A stretch of DNA of 64,000 nt from Georgenia satyanarayanai (lineage in GTDB: Bacteria; Actinomycetota; Actinomycetes; Actinomycetales; Actinomycetaceae). Under the pieces are notes generated by a model that saw nothing but the letters and a program-made list of their open reading frames with translations, had not been told where the DNA came from and did not search any database. This document shows positions 1 to 9,108 of this stretch, one piece after another. The stretch spans positions 97,572 through 161,571 of the forward strand of contig NZ_VUKC01000007.1 in assembly GCF_009193135.1 (NCBI RefSeq). The letters are read 5' to 3'. Positions within the stretch are counted from its first letter, which is position 1, and every line of letters starts with the position of its first letter. The position numbers and the translations under genes are program-made.

Positions 1-3000
1 GAAGGTCGGCCCCTGGGAGCTGCCTCGCCTCGGCGACTGGAAGACGTGGGCGACCGTGAGCCGCGACGTCGAGCTCGACGCCGGCGCGAACACCGTCGCG
101 CTGCGGTACGACGAGGGCGACGACGGCAACGTCAACCTCGACGTCCTGTCCGTCGGGGCCCCGGACATCTGCGAGCCGATGACGCCGGAGGCGGGCTACA
201 CCGCCCTCTTCGACGGCACGCTCGAGAGCTTCTCCGACTGGCGCCTCGCCGGTGCCGGCTCGTTCGGGCGCTGGGACGACTGCTCGCTGCGCACCTCCGG
301 TGGCATGGGCCTGCTCTGGCACCCGGAGGAGCTGGGCGAGTACAGCCTCAAGCTCGACTGGAAGCTCGTGAAGGACGACAACGGCGGCGTGTTCGTCGGA
401 TTCCCCGACCCGGGCAACGACCCGTGGGTCGCCGTCAACGAGGGGTACGAGATCCAGATCGACGCGACGGACGCGGACGACCGCACCACCGGTGCGATCT
501 ACACCTTCCAGGGCGCCGACCTCGAGGCCCGCGACGCCGCCCTCAACCCCGTCGGGTCGTGGAACAGCTACGACATCCGCGTCCAGGGCGACAACATCAA
601 GATCTACCTCAACGACGTCCTCGTCAACGACTTCACGAGCACCGACCCGGCTCGTGACCTCAGCTCCGGGTTCATCGGGATCCAGAACCACGGCGGCGGC
701 GAGACCGTCTTCTACCGCAACATCCAGGTCAAGGACCTCGCCGCAGTTGAGGTGACGCCCGAGGCGGTGACCTTCGCCGACGAGGCCGGCACCGAGAACG
801 ACACGTTCACGGTTCCCGCGGTCGAGGGCGTCGAGTACGTCGTCGACGGCGAGGTCGTCCCCGCCGGCACCCACCCGGGCACCGGCACGGTCACGGTGAC
901 GGCACGCGCCCTGGACGGCTACGTCCTGGCCGAGGGGGCCACCACCGAATGGAGCGCCACCTTCTCCACCGACGGCAGCGGGCCCGTGCTCGTCCCGGCC
1001 GACAAGGTCTCGATCGGGATGTTCTCCCTCATCCCATGGGTCGGCAGCGACGGTCTGCCGTCGGTGCTCGCCCGCCTGGCGGAGATCGGCTTCCAGAACG
1101 TCGAGCCCTTCGGCAGCAACTTCAACGGCTACACGGCCGAGGAGTTCCGTGCGATGGTCGACGAGATCGGTCTGAAGGTTCCGTCCTCGCACTACAACAC
1201 CGCCGAGGCGACCTTCGACCAGACGCTGGAGTTCGTCGACACGCTGGGCCAGGAGTACGTGGGCTCGGGTGGCTTCGTCCAGGGCCTGAACTTCGACACC
1301 TACGAGTCCACCCTCGCGGTGGCCGAGGCGATGGACCGTCTGGGCGAGCGTTCGGTGGAGGCCGGGATCGGCAAGTTCTTCGGTCACAACCACGACGGTG
1401 AGTTCCGCAGGACGTACGAGCACGAGGGTGAGGAGCTCTCGGTGTGGGAGATCCTCGTCCGTGAGACGAACCCCGAGTACGTGACCTTCCAGCTGGACGT
1501 GGCCTGGGCTGCGCACGCTGGTGTGGACGTCCCTGCTCTCATCGAGGAGTACGGCGACCGTATCGAGCTGCTGCACGTCAAGGACGCCGTCAACGTGGCG
1601 GGTGAGGGTCGTCCGACCTTCACCAACCTCGGTGAGGGTGAGGTCCCGCTGCAGGAGATCCTGGCCGCGGCCGAGGAGCACGCGGACATCGCGCTCTACG
1701 TCCTCGAGTACGACGTCGCCCCTCAGGGCGAGAACTTCGCCGAGACCGGGTTCGAGTACCTCACCGGCCAGGCGGCCGGCGAGGAGGGCTCGCGTCCGGT
1801 CGAGGTGACACCCGCGGCGGTGACCTTCACCGACGAGGACGGCACGGAGGCCGACACCTACACGGTCCCGTGGAGCGTGGGAGTGGAGTACCTCATCAAC
1901 GGTGAGGTCGTGGAGCCGGGCGAGCAGGCCGGTACCGGGACCGTCACGGTGACGGTGCGCCCCCTGGCGGGCTTCGTCCTCGCCGACGACGCCACCGCCG
2001 AGTGGACGCACACCTTCTCCGAGGACGGCGGTGAGCCGGAGCTCGTCGAGGTGACGCCCGCGCCGGTGACCTTCACCGACGAGGACGGCACCGAGAACGA
2101 CACGTACACGGTCCCCGCGGTCGAGGGCGTCGAGTACGTCGTCGACGGTGAGGTCGTCCCGGCAGGCGAGTACGACGGCGCCGGCACGGTGACCGTCACG
2201 GCCCGCCCGGCCGAGGGCTTCGTCTTCCCCGAGGGCGCTGTCGCCGAGTGGACGCACACGTTCACCGACGAGGGCGGCGAGCCGGAGCTCGTCGAGGTGA
2301 CCCCCGGGGCCGTCGTCTTCGCCGACGGCCCCGGAGCCGAGAACGACACGGTGATGATCCCCTCCGTGGTCGGGGTCGAGTACCTCGTCAACGGCGAGGT
2401 CACGGCTCCCGGGACGCACCCCGCGTCGGGGACCGTGACCGTCGTCGCCCGTGCCCTGGACGGCTACGTCCTGGCCGAGGGCGCCGCGGCGGAGTGGGTC
2501 TTCACCTTCACCACCGATGGGGGACAGCCCCCCGCACCCGACCGTCGCACCGCGGAGTTCCACCTGTCCAACACGTGGCGCGGATCGACGGACGTGCACT
2601 TCATGTACGGCCGCTGGGCCGACGAGGTGCTCATCGGTGACTGGGACGGGGACGGCAAGGACACCATCGCGGTCCGTCGCGGGAACCAGTTCCACGTGTC
2701 CAACGCCCAGCAGGGTGGGGACGCGGACGTGGTCCTCACCTACGGCCGGCCCGGTGACGTCATCCTCGTGGGTGACTGGAACGGGGACGGCACGGACACC
2801 TTCGCGGTGCGCCGTGGCAACGAGTACCACGTGAAGAACTCGCTGCGTGGCGGGGACGCGGACTCGGTGTTCCGCTACGGCCGCGAGAACGACTCCGTCA
2901 TGGTCGGTGACTGGGACGGCAACGGCACGGACACCTTCGCGGTGCGCCGTGGCGCCACCTACCACGTGAAGAACTCCCTGCGCGGCGGCGACGCCGACAC

Positions 3001-3277
3001 GGTCTTCACCTACGGCCGCGCCGGTGACGTGACCCTCGCGGGTGACTGGGACGGGGACGGCCGGGACACCTTCACGGTGCGTCGCGGGGCGACCTACCAC
3101 GTGAGCAACGCCCTGCGTGGCGGGGCCCCGGACACCGTCGTGACCTTCGGTCGCGCCAGTGACGAGGTGCACGTGGGTGACTGGGACGGCAACGGCACCG
3201 ACACCCTCGGCATCCGTCGCCCGGTCGGCCCGGCGCCCGTCGCCAAGGAGGTGGGCAGCGCCGCCAAGCTGGGCTGA
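1..3277 (+). CDS. Giant secreted modular protein, 5'-truncated: DUF1080, sugar isomerase TIM barrel, FG-GAP-like repeats
   Basis: The reading frame is open from base 2, so the start lies outside the window. In order: the end of a CBM6-like beta-sandwich (to about nt 175); a 3-keto-disaccharide hydrolase/DUF1080 domain (about 185-735, with GYTALFDG and GGVFVGFPDPG); a ~78-residue repeat domain (748-990); a sugar phosphate isomerase/epimerase TIM barrel (1003-1770, with GHNHDGEF, FQLDVAWAAHAG and ELLHVKD); three more ~78-residue domains (1798-2520); and five FG-GAP-like repeats of the GDWDGDGKDT type (2549-3220). The tail ends in AAKLG. DUF1080 and this isomerase family are known partners in 3-keto-glycoside degradation. 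An extracellular role here is inferred from the paralogues, because the signal peptide is not visible. Bases 1136-1714 are identical to 49726-50304 in a paralogue. Confidence 0.85.
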   Translation, partial: KVGPWELPRLGDWKTWATVSRDVELDAGANTVALRYDEGDDGNVNLDVLSVGAPDICEPMTPEAGYTALFDGTLESFSDWRLAGAGSFGRWDDCSLRTSGGMGLLWHPEELGEYSLKLDWKLVKDDNGGVFVGFPDPGNDPWVAVNEGYEIQIDATDADDRTTGAIYTFQGADLEARDAALNPVGSWNSYDIRVQGDNIKIYLNDVLVNDFTSTDPARDLSSGFIGIQNHGGGETVFYRNIQVKDLAAVEVTPEAVTFADEAGTENDTFTVPAVEGVEYVVDGEVVPAGTHPGTGTVTVTARALDGYVLAEGATTEWSATFSTDGSGPVLVPADKVSIGMFSLIPWVGSDGLPSVLARLAEIGFQNVEPFGSNFNGYTAEEFRAMVDEIGLKVPSSHYNTAEATFDQTLEFVDTLGQEYVGSGGFVQGLNFDTYESTLAVAEAMDRLGERSVEAGIGKFFGHNHDGEFRRTYEHEGEELSVWEILVRETNPEYVTFQLDVAWAAHAGVDVPALIEEYGDRIELLHVKDAVNVAGEGRPTFTNLGEGEVPLQEILAAAEEHADIALYVLEYDVAPQGENFAETGFEYLTGQAAGEEGSRPVEVTPAAVTFTDEDGTEADTYTVPWSVGVEYLINGEVVEPGEQAGTGTVTVTVRPLAGFVLADDATAEWTHTFSEDGGEPELVEVTPAPVTFTDEDGTENDTYTVPAVEGVEYVVDGEVVPAGEYDGAGTVTVTARPAEGFVFPEGAVAEWTHTFTDEGGEPELVEVTPGAVVFADGPGAENDTVMIPSVVGVEYLVNGEVTAPGTHPASGTVTVVARALDGYVLAEGAAAEWVFTFTTDGGQPPAPDRRTAEFHLSNTWRGSTDVHFMYGRWADEVLIGDWDGDGKDTIAVRRGNQFHVSNAQQGGDADVVLTYGRPGDVILVGDWNGDGTDTFAVRRGNEYHVKNSLRGGDADSVFRYGRENDSVMVGDWDGNGTDTFAVRRGATYHVKNSLRGGDADTVFTYGRAGDVTLAGDWDGDGRDTFTVRRGATYHVSNALRGGAPDTVVTFGRASDEVHVGDWDGNGTDTLGIRRPVGPAPVAKEVGSAAKLG
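1136..1714 (+). repeat. 579-bp block identical to 49726-50304
   Basis: Line-by-line comparison gives no mismatch between 1136-1714 and 49726-50304 (constant offset 48590). The flanks differ at 1135 (G versus C) and from 1715 onwards. The block covers most of the isomerase TIM barrel. Other barrels in the window differ at many synonymous sites, so this points to recent gene conversion or duplication. Confidence 0.9.
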
Positions 3278-3295
3278 TCCGCCCTGCTGACCGTC

Positions 3296-3332
3296 GACAG
3301 CCGGGTTCCCGCCACGAGGGGACCCGGCTGTC
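3296..3332 (+). terminator. Hairpin after the first modular gene
   Basis: The arms GACAGCCGGGT and ACCCGGCTGTC pair perfectly (11 bp), with inner CCC/GGG pairing. The hairpin begins 19 nt after the stop. There is no T-run. The arm carries the GACAGCCG core that recurs in the repeat arrays at 5473 and 21849. Confidence 0.6.
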
Positions 3333-3403
3333 GGCACGTCCGGGGAGGCATCGAGTGAGTCAAACGTCGGTGTGCTCTCGGCCCGCCACTGCGAAGAACC
3401 CTT

Positions 3404-3409
3404 TACGAT
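3404..3409 (+). promoter_or_regulatory. -10 box TACGAT, leaderless layout
   Basis: TACGAT ends 6 nt before the GTG start at 3416, so the transcript should begin at or next to the start codon. No Shine-Dalgarno precedes the start. I see no convincing -35 box. Confidence 0.4.
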
Positions 3410-3415
3410 GGCCGC

Positions 3416-4102
3416 GTGACCAACGTACTTCTTGTCGAGGACGATCCGGCGATCGCCGAGCCGCTGGCCCGCGCACTCACGCGTGAGGGCTATGACGTGC
3501 GGGCTTTCAGCACGGGTCAGGGGGCGATCGACAACTCCTCCGGCATGGACCTCATCGTGCTGGACCTCGGTCTGCCGGACATGGACGGCCTGGACGTCGC
3601 CCGCTGGGTGCGCGGCCAGGGGATGACCACCCCGATCCTCGTGCTCACCGCACGCGCGGACGAGGTCGATCTCGTCGTCGGCCTCGACGCCGGCGCCGAC
3701 GACTACGTGACCAAGCCCTTCCGGCTGGCCGAGCTGCTCGCCCGGGTACGGGCGCTGCTGCGCCGCGCCGGGGGCGAGCTGACCGACGAGGACGAGCTCG
3801 ACGCCCAGGACGTGCGCGTCGACGTCGCCGCCCACCGTGCCTTCCAGGGCAACCGGGAGCTGCAGCTGACCGCCAAGGAGTTCGAGCTCCTGCGGGTGCT
3901 CGTGCGCGAGGCGGGCTCCGTCGTCGCCCGTGACGCGCTCATGCGCGAGGTGTGGGGCTCGGACCCCACCGGGTCGACCAAGACGCTGGACATGCACGTC
4001 TCCTGGCTGCGTCGCAAGCTCGGTGACGACGCCAACGACCCCCGGTACATCACCACGGTGCGGGGGATGGGCTTCCGCTTCGAGACCTCCGGCGAGGGCT
4101 GA
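3416..4102 (+). CDS. OmpR/PhoB-family response regulator
   Basis: Transcription regulator of a two-component system, 228 aa. The N-terminal receiver domain has the acidic pair in LLVEDDPAI, the phospho-acceptor Asp at about residue 50 (IVLDLGLPD) and Lys at about 100 (DDYVTKPF). The C-terminal winged helix (about 130-222) has LTAKEFELL and RGMGFRFE. The GTG start follows a TACGAT box by 6 nt, which suggests a leaderless mRNA. The stop is 6 nt before the kinase gene, so the two are co-transcribed. The layout resembles QseB/TctD/PhoP-type regulators. The signal and targets are unknown. Confidence 0.93.
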   Translation: MTNVLLVEDDPAIAEPLARALTREGYDVRAFSTGQGAIDNSSGMDLIVLDLGLPDMDGLDVARWVRGQGMTTPILVLTARADEVDLVVGLDAGADDYVTKPFRLAELLARVRALLRRAGGELTDEDELDAQDVRVDVAAHRAFQGNRELQLTAKEFELLRVLVREAGSVVARDALMREVWGSDPTGSTKTLDMHVSWLRRKLGDDANDPRYITTVRGMGFRFETSGEG

Positions 4103-4108
4103 GGCAGC

Positions 4109-5431
4109 GTGCGTCGTCGTGCAGTGACGATGACGCTCGTGGCGGTCACCGTCGCGGTCCTGCTCCTCGGGGTGCCGCTCGCCGTCTTCGGTGGGCTCAT
4201 GATCTGGGACGCCGAACGCGCCACGCTGGACCTCCGGGCGTCCTCGCTGGCGCGCTCCGTCGAGCGCCGCGTCTCCAACGGCGAGGAGCTCGACGACGCG
4301 ATGCTCGCCCCCTGGGTGGGCGGCGACAGCAACCTCGAGGCGCGCATCGTCGTCCAGGACGCCCTGGGGCGGCGCTTCGTCGCGGGCCCGGTCATCGAGG
4401 GGCACGTCGTGCGCTCCCTGGAGACCACGCCGAGCGGCGCGACCGTCCGGATGGAGGTGCGCGCCGGTGAGGTCCAGTGGATGGTCGTGCGGGTCGTCGC
4501 GCTCGTCGTCGTCGCGGCGACGGTCGCGCTCGGCGTGAGCGTTCTCGTCGCCCGGCGCCAGGCGCGCAAGCTCGCCGCGCCCCTCATCTACCTCGCGGCC
4601 AGCGCCGAGCAGATCGGCTCCGGCCAGGTCCGCCCCCACCTGCGCAAGTCCGGGATCGAGGAGATTGACCTCGTCGCCGCCGAGCTCACCCGCACCGGCG
4701 ACCGCCTCGCCGGGCGGCTCGCGGCCGAGCGGCAGTTCGCCGCGGACGCCTCCCACCAGCTGCGCACGCCCCTGGCCGCGCTGTCGATGCGGCTGGAGGA
4801 GATCCAGGCGATCGCCTCCGACGACGACATCGCCGAGGAGGCGCGCATCAGCCTCGAGCTCGTCGAGCGGCTCACCGGCGTCGTCGACGACCTGCTCCGC
4901 AACTCCCGGCAGGCGGGTGGCGGGACCACGGAGGCGCTGCGCCTCGAGGACGTCTTCGCGCAGCAGGCCGAGGAGTGGGCGCCGACCTTCGCCGCGGCGG
5001 GCCGCGACCTCGTGCTGCCGGGCGAGACCGACCTCGCGGTGCTCGCGACGCCCGGGGCGCTGGCCCAGGTGCTGTCGACGCTGCTGGAGAACTCCCTCAA
5101 GTACGGCGAGGGCACGACGACGGTCAGCGCGCGGTCCTCCGCCTCCGAGCACGGCGTGGTCATCGAGGTCGGTGACGAGGGTGCGGGCGTGTCCGACGAC
5201 CTCGCCCCCGACATCTTCGAGCGTTACGTCACCGCGGGGAAGGGGACCGGCCGTGGGCTGGCCCTGGCGCGCGACCTCGTCGCAGCCGACGGCGGGCGGC
5301 TCGAGCTCGCGCAGCGGCGCCCGCCGGTCTTCGCGATCTTCCTCTCAGCCGTCCCGAAGACCTTCGACCCCGCCGTCGTCCTCCCGCAGGGGTCCCTCGT
5401 GAGCATGGGCCGCCGCCGCCGCCGCTGGTAG
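4109..5431 (+). CDS. Sensor histidine kinase
   Basis: Membrane kinase partner of the upstream regulator, 440 aa. A TM segment at about residues 8-31 and a second at about 125-147 enclose a short ~95-residue extracytoplasmic sensor region. A HAMP-like region follows. The phospho-accepting His is at about 216 in ASHQLRTPLAAL, and the ATPase domain has LLENSLKYG (N box), DEGAGV (G1) and GTGRGLALAR (G2). The GTG start lies 6 nt after the regulator stop. A basic tail (RRRRRW) follows the catalytic domain. The ligand cannot be told from sequence. Confidence 0.92.
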   Translation: MRRRAVTMTLVAVTVAVLLLGVPLAVFGGLMIWDAERATLDLRASSLARSVERRVSNGEELDDAMLAPWVGGDSNLEARIVVQDALGRRFVAGPVIEGHVVRSLETTPSGATVRMEVRAGEVQWMVVRVVALVVVAATVALGVSVLVARRQARKLAAPLIYLAASAEQIGSGQVRPHLRKSGIEEIDLVAAELTRTGDRLAGRLAAERQFAADASHQLRTPLAALSMRLEEIQAIASDDDIAEEARISLELVERLTGVVDDLLRNSRQAGGGTTEALRLEDVFAQQAEEWAPTFAAAGRDLVLPGETDLAVLATPGALAQVLSTLLENSLKYGEGTTTVSARSSASEHGVVIEVGDEGAGVSDDLAPDIFERYVTAGKGTGRGLALARDLVAADGGRLELAQRRPPVFAIFLSAVPKTFDPAVVLPQGSLVSMGRRRRRW

Positions 5432-5472
5432 CCCGCCCACCCTCCCGCCCCACCCTCCTGCCACACCCTCCC

Positions 5473-5701
5473 GCCGACAGCCGAGTTGTCGTCGACAGCC
5501 GAGTTGTCGTCGAGAGCCGAGTTGGCGTCGACAGCTGAATTGGTGTCGACAGCTGAGTTGTCGTCGGTAGCCGAGTTGTCGGCGAGCTCGCTCGTTGCCG
5601 CTGCGTCGTCGATAGCTCGGCTCTGGGCGGGAGGTGGACTGCGTGGTCGGTAACTCGGCTGTCGGCGGTAAGTCGGCTGTCGGCGGTAACTCGGCTGTCG
5701 G
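5473..5701. repeat. Array of 18-nt GCCGACAGCCGAGTTGTC-type units in both orientations
   Basis: About six tandem 18-nt units of the form TCGACAGCCGAGTTGTCG (5473-5581, with substitutions) are followed by a degenerate centre (about 5582-5648). Three reverse-complement units of the form GGTAACTCGGCTGTCGGC follow at 5649-5701. The opposed orientation lets the two halves pair into a large hairpin. The array fills the gap between two convergent genes. It is the same element family as the array at 21849-21938. Confidence 0.85.
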
Positions 5702-5728
5702 TGAGGAGGGGGGAGGCCGCTGGGGCGG

Positions 5729-6247
5729 TCAGTCGCGGGAGGTGAAGACGATGTGGCGGTAGCAGAAGTACCGGAACAGCGTCCCCAGCGCGAGGCCGAC
5801 CCCGTTCGCCGCGATGTTGTCCGCGAGCGGTGAGGTGAAGCCGAGGACGTAGTGGGAGACGGCGAGGGTTCCCACGGCGAGGAGCATGCCGCCGGCGTTG
5901 ACGAGGAGGAACCACATGAGCTCGCGACCGCGCTCCTCGCGTCGGGAGGCCGCGAAGGCCCAGTACCGGTTGCCCAGCCAGGACACGAGCGTCGCCACGA
6001 CGACGGACAGCACCTTCGCGGTGAGCGGCTTGTGGCCCAGCACCTCGCCCGGGCCGAAGCGGAGCAGGTTCATCAACCCGACGTCGACGACGAAGGCCAC
6101 CCCGCCGACAGCACCGAACTTGAGCATCTCGATCATCCGCTGGCGCCAGCGCAGCCACCGGGTGCCCGCCACAACCCGGGCGCCGACGGCCTCTCGGTCC
6201 TCCCGGCTGCCGGTGGGCAGTTCCGCCGCGGTGTGGGACGAGGTCAC
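5729..6247 (-). CDS. GtrA-family membrane protein
   Basis: 172 aa with four predicted TM segments; GtrA motifs include FGAVGGVAFVVDVGLMNLLRF near residue 45 and RYFCYRHIVF near the C-terminus. GtrA proteins are thought to help move or use undecaprenyl-linked sugars during glycosylation of surface polysaccharides, which fits the envelope genes downstream. The GTG at 6247 was chosen because it starts just before the family homology. A longer open frame upstream is antisense to purK and is not credible. The gene is divergent from purK, with 33 bp between the starts. Confidence 0.85.
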   Translation of the reverse strand: MTSSHTAAELPTGSREDREAVGARVVAGTRWLRWRQRMIEMLKFGAVGGVAFVVDVGLMNLLRFGPGEVLGHKPLTAKVLSVVVATLVSWLGNRYWAFAASRREERGRELMWFLLVNAGGMLLAVGTLAVSHYVLGFTSPLADNIAANGVGLALGTLFRYFCYRHIVFTSRD

Positions 6248-6266
6248 CTCGCCAGCGTACCGGCAG

Positions 6267-6272
6267 TAGGCT
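6267..6272 (+). promoter_or_regulatory. -10 box TAGGCT before purK
   Basis: TAGGCT ends 8 nt before the GTG at 6281 in a 33-bp divergent gap. There is no Shine-Dalgarno, so a leaderless or nearly leaderless purK message is likely. Confidence 0.35.
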
Positions 6273-6280
6273 CGCCAACC

Positions 6281-7444
6281 GTGGCAGCAGTGGTGGCAGT
6301 CGTGGGAGGCGGGCAGCTGGCCCGCATGATGCAGCAGGCGGCGATCGGGCTCGACGTCCGCCTGCGCGTGCTGGTCGAGGCCGCGGACGGCGCGACGGGG
6401 CAGGTGGTCCCGGACGCGCCCGTGGGCCGCGCCGACGACGGCGCCGCCGTCCGAGGCATCCTTCCCGGCGCGGCCGTGCTGACCTTCGAGCACGAGCACG
6501 TCCCCGGCGAGCTGCTCCGGCAGCTCGAGGCCGAGGGGGTCGCCGTGCGCCCCGGCTCCCGCGCCCTGCGCCACGCCCAGGACAAGATCGTCATGCGCGC
6601 CGCCCTCACCGAGCTCGGCGTCCCGTGCCCCCGCTGGGCAGCGGTCCGCACCCGCGAGGAGCTGACCGCCTTCGGTGACGAGACGGGCTGGCCCGTCGTC
6701 GTCAAGACCGCCCGCGGCGGCTACGACGGCAAGGGGGTGCGGGTCGTCCCCACCGCCGAGGACGCCGGTGACTGGCTCGACGCCCTCACCGGCGAGGACG
6801 CCCTTCTCGCCGAGGAGCGCGTCCCCTTCACCCGCGAGCTCGCCGTCCTCGTCGCCCGCCGCCCCAGCGGTGAGATGCGCGCGTGGCCGGTCGTCGAGAC
6901 GATCCAGCGCGACGGCGTGTGCGCCGAGGTGCTCGCTCCGGCGCCGGGCCTGGACCCCGACCTCGCGGCCACCGCCGTCGACGTCGCCACCCGCATCGCC
7001 GAGGGCCTCGACGTCACCGGGGTGCTCGCCGTCGAGATGTTCGAGTACCCGGCCGACGACGACGGCGGCTCGCGGATCGCGGTCAACGAGCTGGCGATGC
7101 GCCCGCACAACTCCGGCCACTGGACCATCGACGGCGCCGTGACGAGCCAGTTCGAGCAGCACCTGCGCGCGGTGCTCGACCTGCCGCTGGGACCGACAGA
7201 CCCGCGTGCGCCGGTGAGCGTCATGGTCAACCTCCTCGGCAGCGAGCTGCCCGAGCCGGGAGCCGCACTCGGTGAGGTGCTCGCCCGCTGCCCGGGCGCA
7301 CGGGTGGAGCTGTACGGCAAGGAGGTGCGGCCGGGGCGCAAGCTGGGTCACGTCACGGTCTACGGTGAGGACCTCGAGTCCGTCCGGGCCGAGGCGCGCA
7401 CCGCGGTCGCGCTGCTGCGCGGCGAGGACGAGCACACGGGCTGA
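6281..7444 (+). CDS. purK: N5-carboxyaminoimidazole ribonucleotide synthase
   Basis: ATP-grasp enzyme of purine synthesis that carboxylates AIR to N5-CAIR using ATP and bicarbonate in the cytoplasm; 387 aa, the usual length. It begins with [11 protein letters not shown] (nucleotide/AIR-binding loop), then has [13 protein letters not shown], the ATP-grasp lysine region [14 protein letters not shown], and [15 protein letters not shown] near the active site. GTG 6281 is preferred because it sits directly before the conserved first strand; GTGs at 6290 and 6293 are alternatives. It forms an operon with purE, 17 bp downstream. Confidence 0.95.
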   Translation: MAAVVAVVGGGQLARMMQQAAIGLDVRLRVLVEAADGATGQVVPDAPVGRADDGAAVRGILPGAAVLTFEHEHVPGELLRQLEAEGVAVRPGSRALRHAQDKIVMRAALTELGVPCPRWAAVRTREELTAFGDETGWPVVVKTARGGYDGKGVRVVPTAEDAGDWLDALTGEDALLAEERVPFTRELAVLVARRPSGEMRAWPVVETIQRDGVCAEVLAPAPGLDPDLAATAVDVATRIAEGLDVTGVLAVEMFEYPADDDGGSRIAVNELAMRPHNSGHWTIDGAVTSQFEQHLRAVLDLPLGPTDPRAPVSVMVNLLGSELPEPGAALGEVLARCPGARVELYGKEVRPGRKLGHVTVYGEDLESVRAEARTAVALLRGEDEHTG

Positions 7445-7461
7445 GCGAGAGGGAGATCAGG

Positions 7462-7983
7462 ATGGACGTCGGGATCGTCATGGGGTCGGACTCGGACTGG
7501 CCGGTCATGGAGGCCGCCGCCGACGCGCTGGAGGAGCTGGGGATCTCCTTCGAGGTCGACGTCGTGTCGGCCCACCGGATGCCCGACGCGATGATCACCT
7601 ACGGGCGTGAGGCCGACGCGCGCGGTCTGCGCGTCATCGTCGCCGGCGCGGGGGGTGCCGCCCACCTGCCGGGCATGCTCGCCGCCGTCACCCCGCTGCC
7701 GGTGATCGGCGTTCCCGTGCCGCTGCGCCACCTCGACGGCATGGACTCCCTCCTGTCGATCGTCCAGATGCCGGCCGGCGTGCCGGTGGCGACCGTCTCC
7801 ATCGGCGGTGCGCGCAACGCGGGCCTGCTCGCCGCACGCATCCTCGGCGCCGGGACCACGGACGCGGCTCTCGCGCTGCGGGCGCGGATGTCCGCCTTCC
7901 AGGACACCCTGCGCCAGCAGGCCGAGGACAAGGGCACGCGCCTGCGCTCGAGCCGCCGCCACACGCCCGGCTTCTCGGTCTGA
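7462..7983 (+). CDS. purE: N5-carboxyaminoimidazole ribonucleotide mutase
   Basis: Converts N5-CAIR (the PurK product) to CAIR; 173 aa, class I PurE. It has GSDSDWPVM at the N-terminus, [16 protein letters not shown] and the loop [18 protein letters not shown]. An AGGGAGATCAGG Shine-Dalgarno region precedes the ATG. The final ~20 residues are basic and not conserved. It is coupled to purK. Confidence 0.96.
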   Translation: MDVGIVMGSDSDWPVMEAAADALEELGISFEVDVVSAHRMPDAMITYGREADARGLRVIVAGAGGAAHLPGMLAAVTPLPVIGVPVPLRHLDGMDSLLSIVQMPAGVPVATVSIGGARNAGLLAARILGAGTTDAALALRARMSAFQDTLRQQAEDKGTRLRSSRRHTPGFSV

Positions 7984-8027
7984 TCGAACCTGTTCGGATT
8001 TGATGGACCGCGGGCGACCGTGGCGGG

Positions 8028-8033
8028 TAGCCT
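8028..8033 (+). promoter_or_regulatory. -10 box TAGCCT before galE
   Basis: TAGCCT ends 6 nt before the ATG at 8040 with no Shine-Dalgarno, which is the leaderless layout. The same hexamer occurs before the acetyltransferase gene at 17819. Confidence 0.4.
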
Positions 8034-8039
8034 GAGCCC

Positions 8040-9014
8040 ATGAGCATCATGGTTACCGGTGGAGCCGGGTACATCGGCGCGCACGTCGTGCGGCTGCTGC
8101 TGGAGCGGGGCGAGGACGTCGTCGTCGTCGACGACCTGTCCACGGGCCGTGCGGACCGCGTCGGGGAGGCGACCCTCGTCGAGCTCGACGTCGCCGCCGG
8201 TGACGCCCAGCAGCGGCTCGAGCTCGTCATGAGCGAGCGCGAGGTCGACGGCGTCATCCACTTCGCCGCCCGCAAGCAGGTGGGCGAGTCGGTCCAGCGA
8301 CCGGCCTGGTACTACCAGCAGAACGTCACCGGCCTGGCCAACGTCCTTGCCGCGATGGAGACGGTCGGGGCGCGGCGGCTCATCTTCTCCTCCTCCGCGG
8401 CGGTCTACGGCATGCCGGACGTCGAGGTCGTCACCGAGGACACGGCACCGCAGCCGATCAACCCCTACGGGGAGACCAAGCTCGTGGGCGAGTGGCTCAT
8501 CGCGGATGCCGAGCGCGCCTGGGGCCTGCGCTCGGCGAGCCTGCGGTACTTCAACGTCGCGGGTGCCGGCTGGCCCGACCTCGGCGACCCCGCCGTGCTC
8601 AACCTCGTGCCCATGGTCCTCGACCGCCTCGCCGAGGGGCGGCGGCCGACGATCTTCGGGGACGACTACCCCACGCCGGACGGCACCTGCGTGCGCGACT
8701 ACATCCACGTGCTCGACCTCGCCCACGCGCACCTCGCGGCCCTCGACCAGCTCGGGCAGGGCGAGGAGCGGCTCTTCAACGTCGGCACGGGCCAGGGCGC
8801 GTCGGTCGCCGAGGTGATCGCCGCGATCGGCCGGGCCTCCGGGCTGGACGTCACGGCCGACGTCGCCGAGCGCCGGGCCGGTGACCCGCCCCGGCTGGTC
8901 GCCTCCGCCGACCGCATCGGCGCCGTCCTCGGGTGGAAGGCCCGGCACGGGCTGGACGACATCATCGCCAGTGCCTGGGAGGCCTGGCAGGCCGGCCCCC
9001 GCCGCATCGGCTGA
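8040..9014 (+). CDS. galE: UDP-glucose 4-epimerase
   Basis: Cytoplasmic extended SDR enzyme interconverting UDP-glucose and UDP-galactose; 324 aa. It has the NAD-binding GGAGYIGAH at residues 6-14, SSSAAVYG (catalytic Ser/Thr region), the YxxxK pair in NPYGETK, LRYFNVAGA and the late motif TCVRDYIHVLDLAHAH. It is monocistronic, followed by a strong hairpin shared with the convergent gene. Some GalE enzymes also use N-acetyl sugars; sequence alone does not settle this. Confidence 0.92.
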   Translation: MSIMVTGGAGYIGAHVVRLLLERGEDVVVVDDLSTGRADRVGEATLVELDVAAGDAQQRLELVMSEREVDGVIHFAARKQVGESVQRPAWYYQQNVTGLANVLAAMETVGARRLIFSSSAAVYGMPDVEVVTEDTAPQPINPYGETKLVGEWLIADAERAWGLRSASLRYFNVAGAGWPDLGDPAVLNLVPMVLDRLAEGRRPTIFGDDYPTPDGTCVRDYIHVLDLAHAHLAALDQLGQGEERLFNVGTGQGASVAEVIAAIGRASGLDVTADVAERRAGDPPRLVASADRIGAVLGWKARHGLDDIIASAWEAWQAGPRRIG

Positions 9015-9038
9015 CCGCCCGGCCCAGCCCCGCACGCG

Positions 9039-9081
9039 CCGACAGCCGGACCCCTCGCGAGGAGGAATCCGGCTGTCGGCG
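9039..9081. terminator. Bidirectional terminator between convergent genes
   Basis: A perfect 13-bp stem, GCCGACAGCCGGA with TCCGGCTGTCGGC, has a 17-nt loop and lies between the galE stop and the stop of the minus-strand gene at 9109. The arm contains the same CCGACAGCCG core as the repeat arrays. Confidence 0.75.
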
Positions 9082-9108
9082 TCTGAGGCTGCGCGCGGAG
9101 CAGGCGCG

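Noticed and set aside
5229..6278. Longer minus-strand open frame through the repeat array and over the GtrA gene
   Set aside because: It runs in another frame than GtrA and translates the repeats into low-complexity Thr/Ser/Arg sequence.
5729..7435. GtrA gene extended upstream to 568 codons
   Set aside because: The extra part is antisense to purK and has no similarity to GtrA; the GTG at 6247 fits the family length.
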